Below, piece by piece: positions 31,084-39,562 of a stretch of DNA of 64,000 nucleotides. Numbering within the stretch: the first letter of the stretch is position 1; each line of letters begins with the position of its first letter. Made by a program: the position numbers and the translations under genes. The notes beneath the pieces were generated by a model. That model ran no database searches. It was not told where the DNA came from and worked only from the letters and a program-made list of their open reading frames with translations. Origin of the DNA: Massilia sp. W12 (GTDB lineage Bacteria > Pseudomonadota > Gammaproteobacteria > Burkholderiales > Burkholderiaceae_D); the NCBI RefSeq assembly GCF_037300705.1, contig NZ_CP147776.1, positions 4,340,001 to 4,404,000 of the forward strand, in the 5' to 3' direction.

Positions 31084-33327
31084 ATGAGAACCTTTGCCTC
31101 ACTATCCAAATCTTCTTCCAAGCAGACTTCTGAGCAAGCAAACGCTTCGCCTCAAGCCAACAGCAAATCCGGCGGCATATTCCAATCAGGCGCAGAACTC
31201 AGCGCAACCCCACAGCAACTTGCATTCAGTGCACCCAACGATGCGCTGGAACAACAGGCTGAACAGATTGCTGCGCAAGTGATGCGGCCTGTGCAGCCGA
31301 CACCATCAGCGCCTGCATTGCCAACCGGAGCACACCCTTTGCAAGCTCGCGCGCCTGAAAGTGGACATGCGCACATGGCCTGGCTGGGCAGCGGACAAGC
31401 GCTTTCCCCCACAACCCGCACCTTCATGGAAGCGCGCTTTGGCCGCGATTTCAGCAATATCCGCGTACACACTGACGCCCGGGCGTCCAGCTCTGCGCAA
31501 AGCGTGAGTGCGCTTGCATACACGGTTGGGCGCAATATCATTTTTAAAAGCGGGCAATACCAGCCAGACACACATGCAGGACGGCGCTTACTGGCGCATG
31601 AGCTGGCGCATACCTTGCAGGCCGGCAGCGCCATGCGGCTTGCGCGCCAGCCGGATGAGACTGAGGAAGAAATAAAGCGCCGCGCTGCGACGGATATCGC
31701 CAAGGCGGCGGACAGCGCCAACCCAGGCGCGCAAGCGCAGGCAAACGATGCACCGCCAGCAGCTGCTTCTGCACCCACAACAGCAGCGACTGCGGCGGCT
31801 GCGCCTGGTGCGAAGGCGCCTGCAAACGACGCGACTGCAGCCCCCTCGACAACGCCAGCTGAAGATGGCGTGACGCTTAGCGTCTCGGGTATCCGGCAGA
31901 CCGTGGGGGGCCACACGCCGGCCCCGCCAAGCTTGGCCGCCTACCCCGATGCGCCGCTGAGAAAAACCATCATTCCCGAGTACAACCCCGCACCGGCCAA
32001 ACGTTTACCTGAAAAAGAAACCGCCACCCTGCCACCGCTCGACTTCAGCCATTTCCGGAACGATGCTGAACTGGCGCAATTCGCCAAACAACTGGCATTG
32101 GCCCGTGCTAAGCGCGACGTGGCCGGCGTTGTGCAATCACGCTACGAGAAGGCGCTCAACACGGCCTTAAGCCAGGCCCAAAATGAAAATAAAGCCAATG
32201 CCGCCGCCGCCCTGGCGGCGGCGATTGAGGGCATCAATCCGAAAGATGCCGCCGCCCTCAAACGCGCCAAAGCCAGCGCCACACTTGCGGCCAGTCTGGC
32301 GGCCAAGAGCCACACGGAACAGGCGCGCGCCAGTGTGCAAAAACAGGATATCGCTCTGGTGACAAGTGAGCTTGCCAAGGAGCATGAGGACAGCCTGGAA
32401 TTGGATTATAAAAAAACGCTGGAAGCGGTCGTCAAATCAAGGCGCGCAGGCTGGCTGTCAAGAATGCAAACGGAACTGAACGCCAAGCGTAATGCATTGC
32501 TCAAAGCCAAGAGCGCCACTCCCAAGGTGAAAAAGGGAGAAACGCCGCCACCGGCCAAGACAGCCGACGCAATTGAAGCTGAAGTGGAAGCCGCCATGGA
32601 CAAGTTGCGCTTTGATTTGCGCGCGAATATTCTGAAGCAGATCGAAGCTGTCAGCTTTGCCTGGGCGGTCGGGCGGCGCGAGCAGTATGATTTTGCGACG
32701 ATAGCTGTCAAATCCGCACCAGTGGGGCAAATTATCCCCGGCTATGTGGTCGCCCTGGAAGATCGGGTTCCGATTCCTGCGCATCTGCAACGCGGCAGCG
32801 AATCAGAAAAAGCAAACATGCCCGGCGTAGCGCCTGAACTGGCCGAATTTCTCGACAATATATCCAAAATCCCGAACACCCCGCTTTTCCAGGCGGATAA
32901 CCGGAATAATCATGGCGGCGGCAAAGACGCCAATCCCAGAGCTTTCAGCAATAAATGGTTTTCCGTGGATATTTATTTACGTCAGAGAAGTGACAATCCC
33001 GGAAAAAGGGATTCGCTCGGAACCGAGGCAGCAGGCACCGATCAGCGCGGCTTTTGGCAAGTTGAACAAGCCGTGGCGTTTTTAAAGTCGATGGATCAAG
33101 TCGCCGTCGCCATGAATGCAAAGTGGAATATCCTGTACAACGATTTTGTCGTCGCCAAAGCCGTCAATTCCCAAGCAAAAAACGGCTATGTCAGCTTTAC
33201 CGGTCATTTGGATAGCGGAGGCAATCCGAATTGGCATGGGCCGGAAAATTTGTTACTGCACTTCCACCTGGATTTGCAGATTGCAAAAAAACAGCCTCAA
33301 AGGATCAATGGGGTCAGACTGGATTGA
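31084..33327 (+). CDS. DUF4157 (eCIS-type) zinc-metalloprotease-like protein with possible C-terminal peptidase domain
   Basis: The 747 residues begin with a low-complexity N-terminus and then a DUF4157 domain (about residues 95-180). This contains FMEARFGRDFSNIRVHTDAR, YTVGRNIIFKSGQYQPDTHA and the zinc motif LLAHELAHTLQ (HExxH). DUF4157 is known from proteins linked to extracellular contractile injection systems and toxin carriers. An Ala/Pro linker and a long Ala-rich coiled coil (about 330-520) follow. The C-terminal domain has NNHGGGKDANPRAFSNKW, FSVDIYL and LLLHFHLDLQ, a His/Asp/His layout like LAS/M15 metallopeptidases; this is only a suggestion. The last eight codons come from the adjoining miniature element. 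No signal peptide or eCIS structural genes are seen. Confidence 0.8.
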   Translation: MRTFASLSKSSSKQTSEQANASPQANSKSGGIFQSGAELSATPQQLAFSAPNDALEQQAEQIAAQVMRPVQPTPSAPALPTGAHPLQARAPESGHAHMAWLGSGQALSPTTRTFMEARFGRDFSNIRVHTDARASSSAQSVSALAYTVGRNIIFKSGQYQPDTHAGRRLLAHELAHTLQAGSAMRLARQPDETEEEIKRRAATDIAKAADSANPGAQAQANDAPPAAASAPTTAATAAAAPGAKAPANDATAAPSTTPAEDGVTLSVSGIRQTVGGHTPAPPSLAAYPDAPLRKTIIPEYNPAPAKRLPEKETATLPPLDFSHFRNDAELAQFAKQLALARAKRDVAGVVQSRYEKALNTALSQAQNENKANAAAALAAAIEGINPKDAAALKRAKASATLAASLAAKSHTEQARASVQKQDIALVTSELAKEHEDSLELDYKKTLEAVVKSRRAGWLSRMQTELNAKRNALLKAKSATPKVKKGETPPPAKTADAIEAEVEAAMDKLRFDLRANILKQIEAVSFAWAVGRREQYDFATIAVKSAPVGQIIPGYVVALEDRVPIPAHLQRGSESEKANMPGVAPELAEFLDNISKIPNTPLFQADNRNNHGGGKDANPRAFSNKWFSVDIYLRQRSDNPGKRDSLGTEAAGTDQRGFWQVEQAVAFLKSMDQVAVAMNAKWNILYNDFVVAKAVNSQAKNGYVSFTGHLDSGGNPNWHGPENLLLHFHLDLQIAKKQPQRINGVRLD

Positions 33328-33538
33328 TTTTTCAAGCCGCTCCCGCCTCATTGGCGGGGCGGGGTCGTTGCTTATCGGAAATGCCATTTCCACAACCGCA
33401 CAGCACATCATTCTTAACGTCCTGACTTATCAGCATGCCCCCCCGGCTTTGCATGGCGCTCTGCACGGCACAATGTGTAAGCAAACAATGCAAATCAATC
33501 GAGTCTGACCCCATTGATTTCAGACCCCATTGATTTCA
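33304..33538. mobile_element. Miniature inverted-repeat element, copy 2
   Basis: The core element is 33304-33518 (215 bp) with 27-bp terminal inverted repeats differing at one base. It is a direct repeat of copy 1, with scattered substitutions and small indels. Its outer right end is partly duplicated (CAGACCCCATTGATTTCAG at about 33520-33538), mirroring the duplication at the outer left end of copy 1. Its left inverted repeat overlaps the 3' end of the DUF4157 gene and provides the stop codon. Confidence 0.8.
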
Positions 33539-33784
33539 GCGCACCAAATCAATTGTTGTAAGCGCCTTTATCTGACGGCGACAGCCGAATTTTTACAAAG
33601 TGTATTTAATTATGCAAAAAACTTCGTTTTGCAACGCAAAAAAATCCGTTTAAATCGAATACGCTCAGTTCCCGGTTTTTCACAAGATCTGGCATTCACA
33701 TGCTTGTCATCTTGCGCTGGAACAATACTGCGTTGACGCAATTGTTGCGGACAAGTGTTTTTACCCAAATCTATCTATTGAATC
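33539..33784. other. AT-rich leader region of the porin gene
   Basis: This region is markedly AT-rich. It contains TTTTGC-AAC-GCAAAA (an inverted repeat) and a TTGACG motif near 33733 whose 17-bp-distant -10 (TGTTTT) is weak. The palindrome TGCGTTGACGCA overlaps the TTGACG. A porin promoter with a regulator site is plausible but not defined. No gene is seen. Confidence 0.4.
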
Positions 33785-34810
33785 ATGAAAAAAATCCTGT
33801 TCTCCTCCCTCGCCCTGGCCTTGGCTGCCGGCGCGCACGCGCAGCAAAGCAATGTCACCGTGTACGGCACAATTGACGCCGGCTTTGCCAAAGTGACGGA
33901 CAAAACCACAGCGATCGCCAAGGGCGATTCCAACCGTCTCGGCGTGCGCGGCGTGGAAGACCTGGGCGGCGGTTTGAAAGCTGTGTTCCAAATGGAAATG
34001 CGCTTTGAACCGGATACCGGCACGGTGGAATCCGGCTCACGTCCGCTGTTTCAGGGACAAACCCGGGTCGGCCTGCAAGGCGATTTCGGCCAGATCCGCA
34101 TCGGGCGCGGCGTGACTGCCTATCTGGATGCAAAAGACGCCTTCGATCCCTGGAACGGGGTCTCCAGCACCGCCGGCTTCAAGGGCGATTTGCAGGTGGC
34201 GGGCTATAACGCGCAACCGCTTGATCCGGCTGGCAGCAGCAATGACCGCTTCAATAATGGCCTGTGGTACAACTCGCCCACTGTCCAGGGCTTCCAATTC
34301 TCGGCGGCCATTGCCAGCAAAGAAAGCAATGGCGGCGCAGCCATCGTCGGACGCGGCACTGCCGCTGCGCCGCAATTCCCGGCCAACTCGCAAGCCTCGG
34401 CCTTGCCGTTCTCTCTGGCAGCCGGCTGGAAATCGGGCGATTTCAGCGCCTTGCTGGGCTATGAACGGAATGCGATTCAAACCAAAGTCTGGGGTCTGCA
34501 TCTGGGCTGGCAGGCTTTGCCTGAATTGAAGCTGACCGCCAACTACGCCAAACAAGACCAGAATCACAGCAAGGCGCTCAATTCCGTCACCACCGCCTGG
34601 GTGCTGGGCGCAAATTACAGCGTGGGCGCCGGCAAGATTCTGTTTGGTTATGGTCAGAAAAAGCCGGATGGCGCGGTGAGCACCAAGCAAACCTCGCTGG
34701 GCTACCACCACAGCCTGTCCAAACGCACCTATGTGTATGTGGAAGCATCGAATAAAGCCGCAGCGACCAGCGTGCGCTTTTTCGGCGCTGGCGTGAACCA
34801 TAAATTCTGA
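33785..34810 (+). CDS. Gram-negative trimeric porin
   Basis: This 341-residue outer membrane protein has a signal peptide (MKKILFSSLALALAAGAHAQ) and the start QSNVTVYGTIDAGFAKV typical of Burkholderiales porins. Loops such as GDSNRLGVRGVEDLGGGLKA and the constriction-type motif GLQGDFGQIRIGRG follow. The last residue is Phe (FFGAGVNHKF), the signal for the BAM insertion machinery. It should form a 16-stranded general diffusion channel. The ribosome site is weak. A strong hairpin follows the stop. Confidence 0.94.
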   Translation: MKKILFSSLALALAAGAHAQQSNVTVYGTIDAGFAKVTDKTTAIAKGDSNRLGVRGVEDLGGGLKAVFQMEMRFEPDTGTVESGSRPLFQGQTRVGLQGDFGQIRIGRGVTAYLDAKDAFDPWNGVSSTAGFKGDLQVAGYNAQPLDPAGSSNDRFNNGLWYNSPTVQGFQFSAAIASKESNGGAAIVGRGTAAAPQFPANSQASALPFSLAAGWKSGDFSALLGYERNAIQTKVWGLHLGWQALPELKLTANYAKQDQNHSKALNSVTTAWVLGANYSVGAGKILFGYGQKKPDGAVSTKQTSLGYHHSLSKRTYVYVEASNKAAATSVRFFGAGVNHKF

Positions 34811-34817
34811 TGTATGA

Positions 34818-34846
34818 CGGCGCGCCGCCGCGCTTGCGGCGCGCCG
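34818..34846. terminator. GC-rich hairpin after the porin gene
   Basis: CGGCGCGCCGC and GCGGCGCGCCG form a perfect 11-bp stem with a 7-base loop, 8 bp after the porin stop. The missing T-run makes it an imperfect terminator; it may also protect the porin mRNA 3' end. Confidence 0.55.
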
Positions 34847-34930
34847 GATTCAGCGCGCGCATCCTTTATTCTTGTTACCATAGCAAGCAGTTTTTCTGCG
34901 TTTTGACGCATAACGGATAAAGGCGCCCCG

Positions 34931-36163
34931 ATGAATCAAGCCAACAGCAATACCAAATTCCATTCTTGTTTCTGCCCCTGCCCGCGCGGCCTGGAGGCGG
35001 CGCTGGCGGAAGAAATGGGCGAAATCGCCCAACAGCCGGGCAGCAGCCTGCGCGTATTTCAACAAGTGCCGGGCGGCGTGCATTGCTCCGGCAGCATGGC
35101 CGATATTTACCGCCTGAATCTGCATTCACGCATCGCCTCGCGCGTCTTGCTGCGCTTAAATCAGGGCGGTTACAAAAACGAAAATGATATCTATGACATC
35201 ACGCTCGACACGCGCTGGGAAGACTGGTTTGAAGTCGATAACAATTTGCGCGTGGATGTGACGGCGATCAAGGCCCCGATCAAGAGCCTGGAATACATCA
35301 CGCTCAAGATTAAAGATGCGGTGTGCGACCGTTTCCGCGATCAATGCGGGCGCCGTCCTTCGGTGGATACGCGCAACCCGGATGTGCGCATCGCCGCCTT
35401 TCTCGACGCCACCAGCTACACCCTGTATTTAGACACCTCCGGCGAAGCGCTGTTCAAACGCGGCTGGCGCGAGCAAAAAGGCGATGCGCCGCTGCGCGAA
35501 AATCTGGCCGCCGGCTTGCTGCGCACTTCCGGCTGGAAGCCGGACATGCCTTTGTTTGACCCGATGTGCGGCTCCGGCACGATTTTGATCGAAGCGGCGC
35601 AAATCCAGGCCGGCATCCCGCCCGGCGCCAGACGCCGTTTCGGTTTTGAAAAATTGCGCAATTTCTCCGCCAGTCAATGGCAGGAAATCAAGGGCAGCGT
35701 AAAGCCCCGTCCCTTGCCGGCGCAGCCGGTGATTTTCGGCTCGGATATTTCCGGCGATATGGTGGAGATGACGCGCCACAATCTGCGTCAGGCCGGGATT
35801 CCTTTTGAGGTTCCGCTCAAGCAGATTGAGGCGCAGGAAGTCAAAGCGCCATGCGATGCGCCCGGCATCATCCTGACCAACCCGCCGTATGGCGAGCGGA
35901 TCGGCGTGCGCGGCGATGCGCGCCTGGAAAGCGATGATCTGGCGCAGCAGTTTTACAACAGTTTCGGCAGCACGCTCAAGCAACGCTTTGCCGGTTGGCA
36001 AATCTTTTTGTTCACCGCAGATCTGGGTTTGCCCAAGATGCTGCGCTTGAAAGAATCACGCAAAACGCCTTTCTTCAATGGCGCGCTGGAATGCCGTTTA
36101 TTCCGCTTTGACATGGTGGCCGGCTCCAACCGTAAAACTCCGCCGCCCGCCGCAGCGCAATAA
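34931..36163 (+). CDS. rlmL: THUMP-domain 23S rRNA guanine-N2 methyltransferase (RlmL-type)
   Basis: This 410-residue class I SAM-dependent methyltransferase has an N-terminal ferredoxin-like/THUMP region (CPRGLEAALAEEMGEIAQQP, residues about 10-160) and a C-terminal Rossmann domain. Its SAM motif is PMCGSGTILIEAAQIQAG and its catalytic motif is ILTNPPYGERIG, the NPPY type for amino-group methylation. The length equals the RlmL half of E. coli RlmKL, which methylates G2445 of 23S rRNA; the RlmK half is absent. An AAGG site precedes the ATG. Other targets within the same family cannot be excluded. Confidence 0.85.
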   Translation: MNQANSNTKFHSCFCPCPRGLEAALAEEMGEIAQQPGSSLRVFQQVPGGVHCSGSMADIYRLNLHSRIASRVLLRLNQGGYKNENDIYDITLDTRWEDWFEVDNNLRVDVTAIKAPIKSLEYITLKIKDAVCDRFRDQCGRRPSVDTRNPDVRIAAFLDATSYTLYLDTSGEALFKRGWREQKGDAPLRENLAAGLLRTSGWKPDMPLFDPMCGSGTILIEAAQIQAGIPPGARRRFGFEKLRNFSASQWQEIKGSVKPRPLPAQPVIFGSDISGDMVEMTRHNLRQAGIPFEVPLKQIEAQEVKAPCDAPGIILTNPPYGERIGVRGDARLESDDLAQQFYNSFGSTLKQRFAGWQIFLFTADLGLPKMLRLKESRKTPFFNGALECRLFRFDMVAGSNRKTPPPAAAQ

Positions 36164-36346
36164 GCGCTCCGTCCCGCGTGGCGGAAGCAGACGGGCGCAG
36201 CGGCGCAACAGTTCGCGCAAAACAGCCGACAGCCGCCGCCTTTTCTGCTACGCTAGGCGCACATGCTGAATATGTGCCGGCGCGACACCGCGCCATGATG
36301 TTTGCGCAAATGACCACGGGCAAATGCCCACAAAGGGAGTGGAGCA

Positions 36347-37861
36347 ATGGATCAGGAAACCAGGCAGTCTGAAGTAAAAGCACATCGTTTTTTCATCGGT
36401 TTGTTAGGCGGCATGTTCCTGCTGGCCCTGGCCTTGGCCAGTATGCGCAGCACATGGGGCGCGGCATTTGCCTACGGCCTGCCGCTCTTTCTTATTCCCC
36501 TGGCTTTAACCACTTTGCGGCCGAATGATCTGCTGACGCGGATCGCGGTCGGGGTGTCGCTGATGTTTTTCTGTGCTTTGCACATCCATCAATCAGGCGG
36601 CATGACCGAATTGCATTTCGGCATTTTCGTCGGCCTGTCCTTTCTGCTGCTGTATAAAGACTGGCGCGTCATTGCGGCGGCGGCGGTAGCGGCGGCGCTG
36701 CATCACATCTGGTTCAATTATTTGCAATCCAGCGGCTATGACGCAATCTGCTTCACCCAGCCTTCCTGGAGTATGGTGGCGCTGCATGCAAGCTATGTGG
36801 TAGTGGCCGCCGGCGTGCTGTGCTATATCGCCACCACCATCAAGCAGGAAATCGTGCAGGAAAGCGGAGTGGACAACAGCACAAGACATTCTTATGAAGC
36901 CTTGCGCAACGCCATGTCGGAAGCGCGCAGCGGGGTGGATGTGATCAATACTGCGGCGCAGGAAATCGCCAGCGGCAATGCCGATTTGTCTGCGCGCACA
37001 GAATCGCAAGCCAGCTCCCTGGAAGAAACCTCAAGCACGATGGAAGAACTGACTTCCACTGTGAAGCAAAACGCAGACAATGCGCGCCAGGCCAATCAGC
37101 TGGTGCTGTCCGCCTCGGCGGTGGCGGCCAAGGGCGGCGAGCTGGTCGGCCAGGTGGTGGACACCATGGGCTCGATCAAGGAAAGCTCACGCAAAGTGGT
37201 GGATATCATCAGCGTGATTGACGGCATCGCCTTCCAGACCAATATCCTGGCCTTGAATGCGGCAGTGGAAGCGGCGCGCGCCGGTGAACAGGGGCGCGGT
37301 TTTGCAGTGGTGGCGACTGAGGTGCGCAATCTGGCGCAACGCTCAGCATCCGCCGCCAAAGAAATCAAACATTTGATCAGCGACTCGGTGGAAAAGGTCG
37401 ATGCCGGCGGCAAGCTGGTGGATGAAGCCGGGCAAACCATGGAATTGATTGTGACTTCGGTGCGTCAGGTGGCCGACATCATGGGTGAAATCACCGCCGC
37501 CAGCCAGGAACAAAGCGCAGGGATTGAGCAAGTCAATGACGCCATTGCGCAAATGGACGAAATGACGCAGCAAAACGCCGCACTGGTGGAAGAAGCCTCC
37601 GCCGCCGCCGAGAGCATGCAGGAGCACGCAGCACAATTGATGGAAATCATGCAAAATCTGGACTTGGGCAGCAGCGTTGCGCGCAGCGCGCCGCGCGCCG
37701 CGTCGGCCCCGCCGCGCTTGCCGGCTGCAAACGTGAAACCGCGCCCGGCGGCGCGGCCAAAACCGGCGCCCCGTCCAGCTCCCAGACCAGCCCCGGCGCC
37801 ATCCGCCGCCGCCTCCGGGAAAAAAGCCACGCCATCGGAAGACGGCTGGGAAGAGTTTTAA
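36347..37861 (+). CDS. Methyl-accepting chemotaxis protein with multi-pass membrane sensor and GWEEF tail
   Basis: This 504-residue receptor has about six membrane segments in the first 170 residues ([64 protein letters not shown]) instead of a periplasmic domain. The signalling hairpin reads [20 protein letters not shown] with [21 protein letters not shown] Pro/Ala-rich linker leads to the C-terminal pentapeptide GWEEF, which resembles the NWETF tail that tethers CheR and CheB in enterics. GGAG precedes ATG at 36347. It lies apart from the main cluster and probably works with it. The ligand is unknown. Confidence 0.93.
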   Translation: MDQETRQSEVKAHRFFIGLLGGMFLLALALASMRSTWGAAFAYGLPLFLIPLALTTLRPNDLLTRIAVGVSLMFFCALHIHQSGGMTELHFGIFVGLSFLLLYKDWRVIAAAAVAAALHHIWFNYLQSSGYDAICFTQPSWSMVALHASYVVVAAGVLCYIATTIKQEIVQESGVDNSTRHSYEALRNAMSEARSGVDVINTAAQEIASGNADLSARTESQASSLEETSSTMEELTSTVKQNADNARQANQLVLSASAVAAKGGELVGQVVDTMGSIKESSRKVVDIISVIDGIAFQTNILALNAAVEAARAGEQGRGFAVVATEVRNLAQRSASAAKEIKHLISDSVEKVDAGGKLVDEAGQTMELIVTSVRQVADIMGEITAASQEQSAGIEQVNDAIAQMDEMTQQNAALVEEASAAAESMQEHAAQLMEIMQNLDLGSSVARSAPRAASAPPRLPAANVKPRPAARPKPAPRPAPRPAPAPSAAASGKKATPSEDGWEEF

Positions 37862-37925
37862 ATCAGCAGCCTGAAGGAGGCAGCAAGAATCGGCGCAAAA
37901 GCCGGCAGAGCGGGTCAGATTTCAG

Positions 37926-37964
37926 CGCCTTTGCATCAATAGCCCCGGGCATGATGCAAAGGCG
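37926..37964. repeat. Perfect 13-bp inverted repeat upstream of the efflux gene
   Basis: CGCCTTTGCATCA and TGATGCAAAGGCG flank 13 bp. No T-run follows, so it is not an intrinsic terminator. It lies 65 bp after the MCP stop and 130 bp before the efflux pump start. It could be an RNA stem in the pump leader or a regulator site. Confidence 0.6.
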
Positions 37965-38053
37965 GCAAAAACCCTCCCCCACTGCAGATTTTTCGCTACG
38001 ATTCACCATCCGACAGGCTGCCAGGCGGCCCCGGCCGCCCCCGCACCCCGCCA

Positions 38054-38085
38054 AAACGGCCCGCGCTGCGGGCCGTTTGTTTTTT
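38054..38085 (+). terminator. Strong intrinsic terminator directly before the efflux gene ribosome site
   Basis: AAACGGCCCGC-GCT-GCGGGCCGTTT is an 11-bp stem with a 3-base loop followed by GTTTTTT. The T-run ends at the GGGAG ribosome-binding site (38086-38090) of the efflux gene. It terminates transcription arriving from the MCP gene. If the efflux promoter lies upstream of it, it would act as an attenuator. Confidence 0.85.
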
Positions 38086-38095
38086 GGGAGCTGTT

Positions 38096-39322
38096 TTGTC
38101 TGCATCATCACATTCTGAACGCGCGTCTGCGCCCCCCTTCGCCATCCTGGCTTTCATGTTAGCGGCGCTGGCCATGCTTGGCCCGTTTTCAGTTGACACC
38201 TATTTACCGGCATTTGAATTGATCGGACAAAGCCTGCGCGCCACGCCGCTGCAAGTGCAACAAACCCTGAGCGCGTATATGTTTGCGTTTTCGCTGATGG
38301 TGATCTGGCATGGCCCGCTGTCAGACTCATATGGGCGGCGGCGCGTGATTTTGCTGTCGCTGGCCGTGTTTTTACTGGCCTCAATCGGCTGCGCCCTGGC
38401 GCAGAATGTGCAAACCCTGTGGTGCTTCCGCGTCTTGCAAGGTCTGTCTTCGGGGGCCGGCACGGTGGTCGGGCGCGCCATCATCCGCGACTGGCACAGC
38501 GGGCCGCAAGCCGAGCGCCTGATGTCGCTGGTGACCATGATTTTTTCAATCGCGCCGGCGATTGCGCCCATCATCGGCGGCTTAATCATCAGCGTGACCG
38601 ACTGGCATATGATTTTCTGGCTGCTGACTGCTTACACCCTGCTGCTGTTGCTGGCCTGCTGGCGCTGGCTGCCGGAATCGCATCCGCAATCAGATCGCAT
38701 TCCGTTTGCGCCGCGACCTGCGCTGGCCAGCTTGCGGCAAGTCATGGGCAACGTGCGCTTTTGGCAGCGCGCCGGGCCGGTGGCGCTGAATTTCGCCGGC
38801 CTTTTTTTATATATCAGCTCGGCCCCGGTGATCATTCAACAACATTTGAATTTGAGCGTGCACGGCTATTCCTGGCTCTTCATTCCCACCGTCAGCGGCA
38901 TGTTTTTAGGCTCACTGGCCGCCAACCGGATGGCCGGACGTCTGGCTTCGACGCGCCAAACCGCGATCGGCTTTTCGCTGTTGCTGAGCGCGGCAGGCAT
39001 GCAACTGCTGTGGCATCTGTTGCAGCCGCCAGCGCTGCCCTGGAGTGTGCTGCCGCTGTTCTTTTACAGCGCAGGACATTCCATCATCACCCCGCCGGCC
39101 ACCATGCAGGTATTGGACCAGTTTCCACATATTCGCGGGGCAGCCGCAGCCTGCCAATCATTTTGCCTGACCATGCTGTGCGCCCTGGTGGCCGGGGTGG
39201 TTGCGCCCTTCCTGGCCAGCGATCTGCGCGGCCTGGCGGCCGGACAAATGAGCATGGTTTTGCTATCGGTGTATTTGTGGCGTCAGGGGCAACAAACCGG
39301 CCAGAAGCATCGAAGAAAATAG
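38096..39322 (+). CDS. Bcr/CflA-family MFS multidrug efflux transporter
   Basis: This 408-residue inner membrane protein has twelve predicted membrane segments and the family start FSVDTYLPAFELIGQSL. The MFS loop motif is GPLSDSYGRRRVILLSLAVF, and LWCFRVLQGLSSGAGTVVGR with RAIIRDWHSG marks the Bcr/CflA drug:H+ antiporter group. I chose TTG at 38096 because GGGAG lies five bases upstream; an in-frame TTG at 38084 overlaps the terminator. A strong terminator-type hairpin ends immediately before the ribosome site, which suggests leader control. Confidence 0.9.
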   Translation: MSASSHSERASAPPFAILAFMLAALAMLGPFSVDTYLPAFELIGQSLRATPLQVQQTLSAYMFAFSLMVIWHGPLSDSYGRRRVILLSLAVFLLASIGCALAQNVQTLWCFRVLQGLSSGAGTVVGRAIIRDWHSGPQAERLMSLVTMIFSIAPAIAPIIGGLIISVTDWHMIFWLLTAYTLLLLLACWRWLPESHPQSDRIPFAPRPALASLRQVMGNVRFWQRAGPVALNFAGLFLYISSAPVIIQQHLNLSVHGYSWLFIPTVSGMFLGSLAANRMAGRLASTRQTAIGFSLLLSAAGMQLLWHLLQPPALPWSVLPLFFYSAGHSIITPPATMQVLDQFPHIRGAAAACQSFCLTMLCALVAGVVAPFLASDLRGLAAGQMSMVLLSVYLWRQGQQTGQKHRRK

Positions 39323-39446
39323 AAAAATTTTGCGAATAAAGATGGCAAAAATATCAGCACAAAACAAATGATTCGCCCCGTGATGCGGAATTGGCGCGCT
39401 GGCCGAAAGGAAATCCCGCCAAAGATATGAATTCACGGGACAGTAA

Positions 39447-39455
39447 TGCTATATT
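39447..39455 (+). promoter_or_regulatory. Candidate extended -10 element upstream of the TPR-GAF kinase
   Basis: TGCTATATT lies about 108 bp upstream of the kinase start. It equals the nine-base motif seen upstream of the chemosensory cluster. No -35 is evident. A GGGAG/CTCCC inverted repeat lies in the leader that follows. Tentative. Confidence 0.35.
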
Positions 39456-39562
39456 TCCTGAAGCACCCGCAAGCAGGTGCGCGCCCGGTGGCTTGCGCCA
39501 CTGTTTGAAAACAGCCGGGAGTCGTGCAAAAGGCTCCCGCCAGAATCGCCCGGGTTCCTGCA

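Noticed and set aside
30497-31087. Open frame through miniature element copy 1
   Set aside because: It runs through the inverted repeats and a non-coding gap; the part inside the element is not preserved in frame in copy 2 beyond a short stretch, and no domain is recognised.
36164-36346. Possible small gene between rlmL and the MCP
   Set aside because: Short frames here lack ribosome sites and recognisable features; the space is probably only the MCP promoter region.
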